From positions 434,001 through 498,000 of the forward strand of contig NZ_CP015103.1 in assembly GCF_002214505.1 (NCBI RefSeq): a stretch of DNA of 64,000 nt. Reading direction: 5' to 3'. The position numbers and the translations under genes are program-made. This document shows positions 61,943-64,000 of this stretch, piece by piece (within the stretch, counting starts at the first letter, position 1; the number at the start of each line of letters is the position of its first letter). This DNA is from Thermococcus siculi (GTDB lineage Archaea > Methanobacteriota_B > Thermococci > Thermococcales > Thermococcaceae). Under the pieces are notes generated by a model. It ran no database searches. It saw only the letters and a program-made list of their open reading frames with translations, and was not told where the DNA came from.

Positions 61943-63694
61943 ATGGCTGATGCCAACTGGAAACTGGGAGAAGCAACCTGGAAGCGTGCTGATTCAGAGG
62001 AAACCTACCGCGAAATAACTCCCGCGGCGGTAATCCTCGGTGTTATCTGGGGCGCCTTCATGGCGGCCAGCTTCACCTACGCGGGAATGATAATGGGCTT
62101 CACCTCCGGCGGTTCGGCCATAGCGGCCATAGTCGGATGGGGAGTCCTCAGGGGAATCCTCAAGAAGGGAACCGTCGTCGAGAACAACATAGTCCAAACG
62201 ATCGCTTCGGCGGTCAACATCTCGGTCTCGGGAGTCATCTTCACCATCCCTGCCCTCTACATCATGGGCCTGCACCAGGAGATAAACACCACCTACTTCT
62301 TCCTCGCGACCGCTGCCGGAGCCATACTCGGAATCACCTTCATCATCCCGCTGAGGAAGCAGATGATTGAGATAGACCGCCTCCGCTTCCCGACCGGAAC
62401 CGCGGTTGCCACCGTCCTCAAGACCCCGGGAAGCGGAATCGAGAAGGCAAGGCTGCTCTTCCTCGGCATGGGAATCAGCGCTGCTGTCTACCTCGTCCAG
62501 CAGTTCCCGGTGCTCGGCCTCCCCGAGATAATCCCCGAGTACATTGACATCGGCGCCATCCTTCACCTTCCCGAGTGGGTGAGCCTCGCCATGGCCCTCT
62601 CGCTCATGGTCTTCGGTATGGGACTCATCACCGGAAGGAACGGCCTCATAGTCCTCGCCGGTGGAGTGCTCTCCTACTACATCATAACCCCAATCGTCAA
62701 GAGCCTCGGCTGGCTTCCGAGCGACGTCACCGGCGGTGCCATCAGCGGCTTCGTCTACGCCAACATGACCAGGCCTCTCGGTATCGGCATGCTCCTCGGC
62801 GGTTCGATAGCCGGTCTTATCCTCTCAATGCCGGTCATCGTAGTCGCCCTCAGGAGCATATCCAACGCGAGCAAGCTCGACTCGAGCAGGAACGAGGAAC
62901 TTCCGATCAAGTACCTCTACGCCGGAATAACCCTCGCCTTCCTGCTGCTCCTGGTCACGACCTACAGGCTCGGCAACCTCGGCATCGGCAGGAGCCTCCT
63001 GACTGCCGTCGTCGGCGTCGCCTGGATATTCGTCGCCTCGCTGCTCGTGGCAATGTCCACCGGAATGACCGACTGGAGCCCGGTCTCGGGCCTCTCGCTC
63101 GTGTCGGTCATGATACTCCTCTACCTCACCGGCAAGCAGGTGCCGCTCACCATCCTCCTCGGCGCCACCGTCGGCGTTGCCATCTCCGGTGCCGCAGACA
63201 TGATGCAGGACCTCAAGACCGGCCACCTCGTCGGCGGCATACCCTCCAGGCAGCAGAAGGTCGAGCTTCTCACAGCGTGGCTCGGCCCGATAATAGCCCT
63301 CACCGTCGTCGGCCTCATCTGGAAGGCCTACGGCATAGGAAACGAGACCGTCCCAGCCCCGCAGGCCATGGCCCTCAAATCCATGGTCGACGCCATCCTC
63401 GGTGGAAACGTTCCGATCGACAAGTTCATCGCCGGCGGAATCCTCGGCTTTGTCCTCTCGCTCAGCGGAATACCGGGACTCGGCGTCCTCGTCGGACTCT
63501 CGATGTACCTGCCGATGCTCTACATCCTGCCCTACGGACTCGGCTGCATAGTCAACGAGGTCGTCAGGAGGAAGAAGGGCAGCGAGTTCATAACCGAGAA
63601 GGTCCTTCCGGTTGCGGCGGGGCTTATGGTCGGTGAGGCCGCCATGACCCTCCTCTTCGCGGTGCTCACCGTCGCAGGAGTCATCCACCCGTGA
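61943..63694 (+). CDS. OPT-family oligopeptide transporter
   Basis: The 583-residue integral membrane protein has about 14-16 hydrophobic helices and OPT landmarks (YREITPAAVILGVIWGAFM, YAGMIMGFTSGGSAIAA, LRFPTGTAVATVLKTPG, GTAVATVL, and GMTDWSPVSGLSLVSV in the second half). OPT transporters move oligopeptides or metal-siderophore complexes with protons, which suits a peptide fermenter. The ATG at 61943 follows GGGGGTTGAG. A small membrane-protein gene follows 10 nt after the stop. Confidence 0.88.
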   Translation: MADANWKLGEATWKRADSEETYREITPAAVILGVIWGAFMAASFTYAGMIMGFTSGGSAIAAIVGWGVLRGILKKGTVVENNIVQTIASAVNISVSGVIFTIPALYIMGLHQEINTTYFFLATAAGAILGITFIIPLRKQMIEIDRLRFPTGTAVATVLKTPGSGIEKARLLFLGMGISAAVYLVQQFPVLGLPEIIPEYIDIGAILHLPEWVSLAMALSLMVFGMGLITGRNGLIVLAGGVLSYYIITPIVKSLGWLPSDVTGGAISGFVYANMTRPLGIGMLLGGSIAGLILSMPVIVVALRSISNASKLDSSRNEELPIKYLYAGITLAFLLLLVTTYRLGNLGIGRSLLTAVVGVAWIFVASLLVAMSTGMTDWSPVSGLSLVSVMILLYLTGKQVPLTILLGATVGVAISGAADMMQDLKTGHLVGGIPSRQQKVELLTAWLGPIIALTVVGLIWKAYGIGNETVPAPQAMALKSMVDAILGGNVPIDKFIAGGILGFVLSLSGIPGLGVLVGLSMYLPMLYILPYGLGCIVNEVVRRKKGSEFITEKVLPVAAGLMVGEAAMTLLFAVLTVAGVIHP

Positions 63695-63704
63695 GGTGAT
63701 GGAG

Positions 63705-64000
63705 ATGAAGAAGCTCATCGGAAACGTACTCCTAACAGTCGGCCTCGTCGGGGGCGCGATAACCGCCGCCAGGATACCGCCCATGTGGGGCGGTCTGGCC
63801 GCTTCCCTTGCCGTTATGGGGGCTGGAATATTCCTCAGGCGCCAGGGAGCCAGGGAGGAACTCCACAGGGCGGCAGAGAGCGGAACCGGTGGGGTTAAGG
63901 AGCTTGAGAGGCTCCTCACCGACGCCCTTGCCAGGATAGAGGGCCTCATGGAGGCCCCCGGTGAGAAGGTCGTCGCCGAACTCACCAAGATCCTCGAGGA
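63705..64000 (+). CDS. Small membrane protein downstream of the OPT transporter (partial)
   Basis: The frame is cut by the window end after 98 codons. It has two hydrophobic helices (LIGNVLLTVGLVGGAITAA, MWGGLAASLAVMGAGIFL) and a charged helical tail (ELERLLTDALARIEGLME). The ATG at 63705 follows GGTGATGGAG. It is in one operon with the transporter and may be its accessory subunit, by position only. Confidence 0.65.
   Translation, partial: MKKLIGNVLLTVGLVGGAITAARIPPMWGGLAASLAVMGAGIFLRRQGAREELHRAAESGTGGVKELERLLTDALARIEGLMEAPGEKVVAELTKILE

Noticed and set aside
62825-63988. 387-codon minus-strand frame opposite the OPT transporter
   Set aside because: Shadow of membrane-helix codons; it even runs through the transporter stop and the next gene.

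Overview
The window is chromosomal DNA of a hyperthermophilic euryarchaeon of the order Thermococcales, most likely a Thermococcus. The reasons are: an archaeal replication core (Orc1/Cdc6, both DNA polymerase D subunits with an intein in the large one, RadA, NucS), CDP-archaeol synthase, ADP-forming acetyl-CoA synthetase alpha subunits, an archaeal alpha-amylase with a Thermococcales glycolytic motif, archaeal TATA boxes about 25 nt before starts, and GGAGGTGAT-like ribosome binding sites.

Layout. 0-3.2 kb: molybdopterin/sulfur-carrier genes (moaE, moaD, an E1-like enzyme), a lipoprotein and carS. 3.2-9.5 kb: a GbsR-type regulator divergent from an RND/MMPL exporter, an S-layer-like cell-surface protein and a LEA14-like protein. 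9.5-20.5 kb: housekeeping genes (tRNA/rRNA m5C methyltransferase with PUA, two tandem flippase-like proteins, NAD kinase, Kae1, flavin reductase, an acetyl-CoA synthetase alpha paralog, pantetheine-phosphate adenylyltransferase, triosephosphate isomerase) and tRNA-Gln. 20.5-22.5 kb: an AT-rich GmrSD-like DUF262/DUF1524 gene just after the tRNA. 23.3-32.1 kb: the minus-strand operon cdc6-polB(DP1)-polC(DP2). 32.4-33.8 kb: two tandem paralogs of unknown function. 33.84-34.54 kb: the replication origin, with extended ORB elements and AT-rich unwinding candidates. 34.5-37.6 kb: a K+ channel, radA and nucS, reading rightwards away from the origin. 38-46.7 kb: a PAC2 proteasome-chaperone homolog, methylthioadenosine phosphorylase, an AN1-finger membrane protein, a methylthioadenosine/SAH deaminase-type amidohydrolase, a macro-domain protein, a CPBP protease and a NAD(P)HX repair enzyme. 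46.7-52 kb: secreted alpha-amylase, two winged-helix regulators around a DUF211 gene, acetyl-CoA synthetase alpha and VapBC. 52-56.2 kb: trpS behind a Trp-rich leader peptide, a membrane metallopeptidase lipoprotein and a membrane protein. 56.3-60.4 kb: an AT-richer island with a prokaryotic viperin operon (SMP-like small protein, viperin, DEDD-like nuclease) divergent from a ribbon-helix-helix plus helical-repeat protein. 60.5-64 kb: FAH-family protein, small lipoprotein and an OPT-family transporter.

The strongest novelty candidates are: (1) a nine-residue leader peptide with two Trp codons, both in the loop of a predicted hairpin, directly before tryptophanyl-tRNA synthetase; (2) the viperin operon with its nuclease-like partner and divergent RHH/helical-repeat gene sharing a palindromic operator; (3) origin-recognition-box sequences repeated inside the coding sequence of the DP1 linker and at other genes around the origin.

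All functional calls come from reading translated sequence against remembered families; no database search was run.
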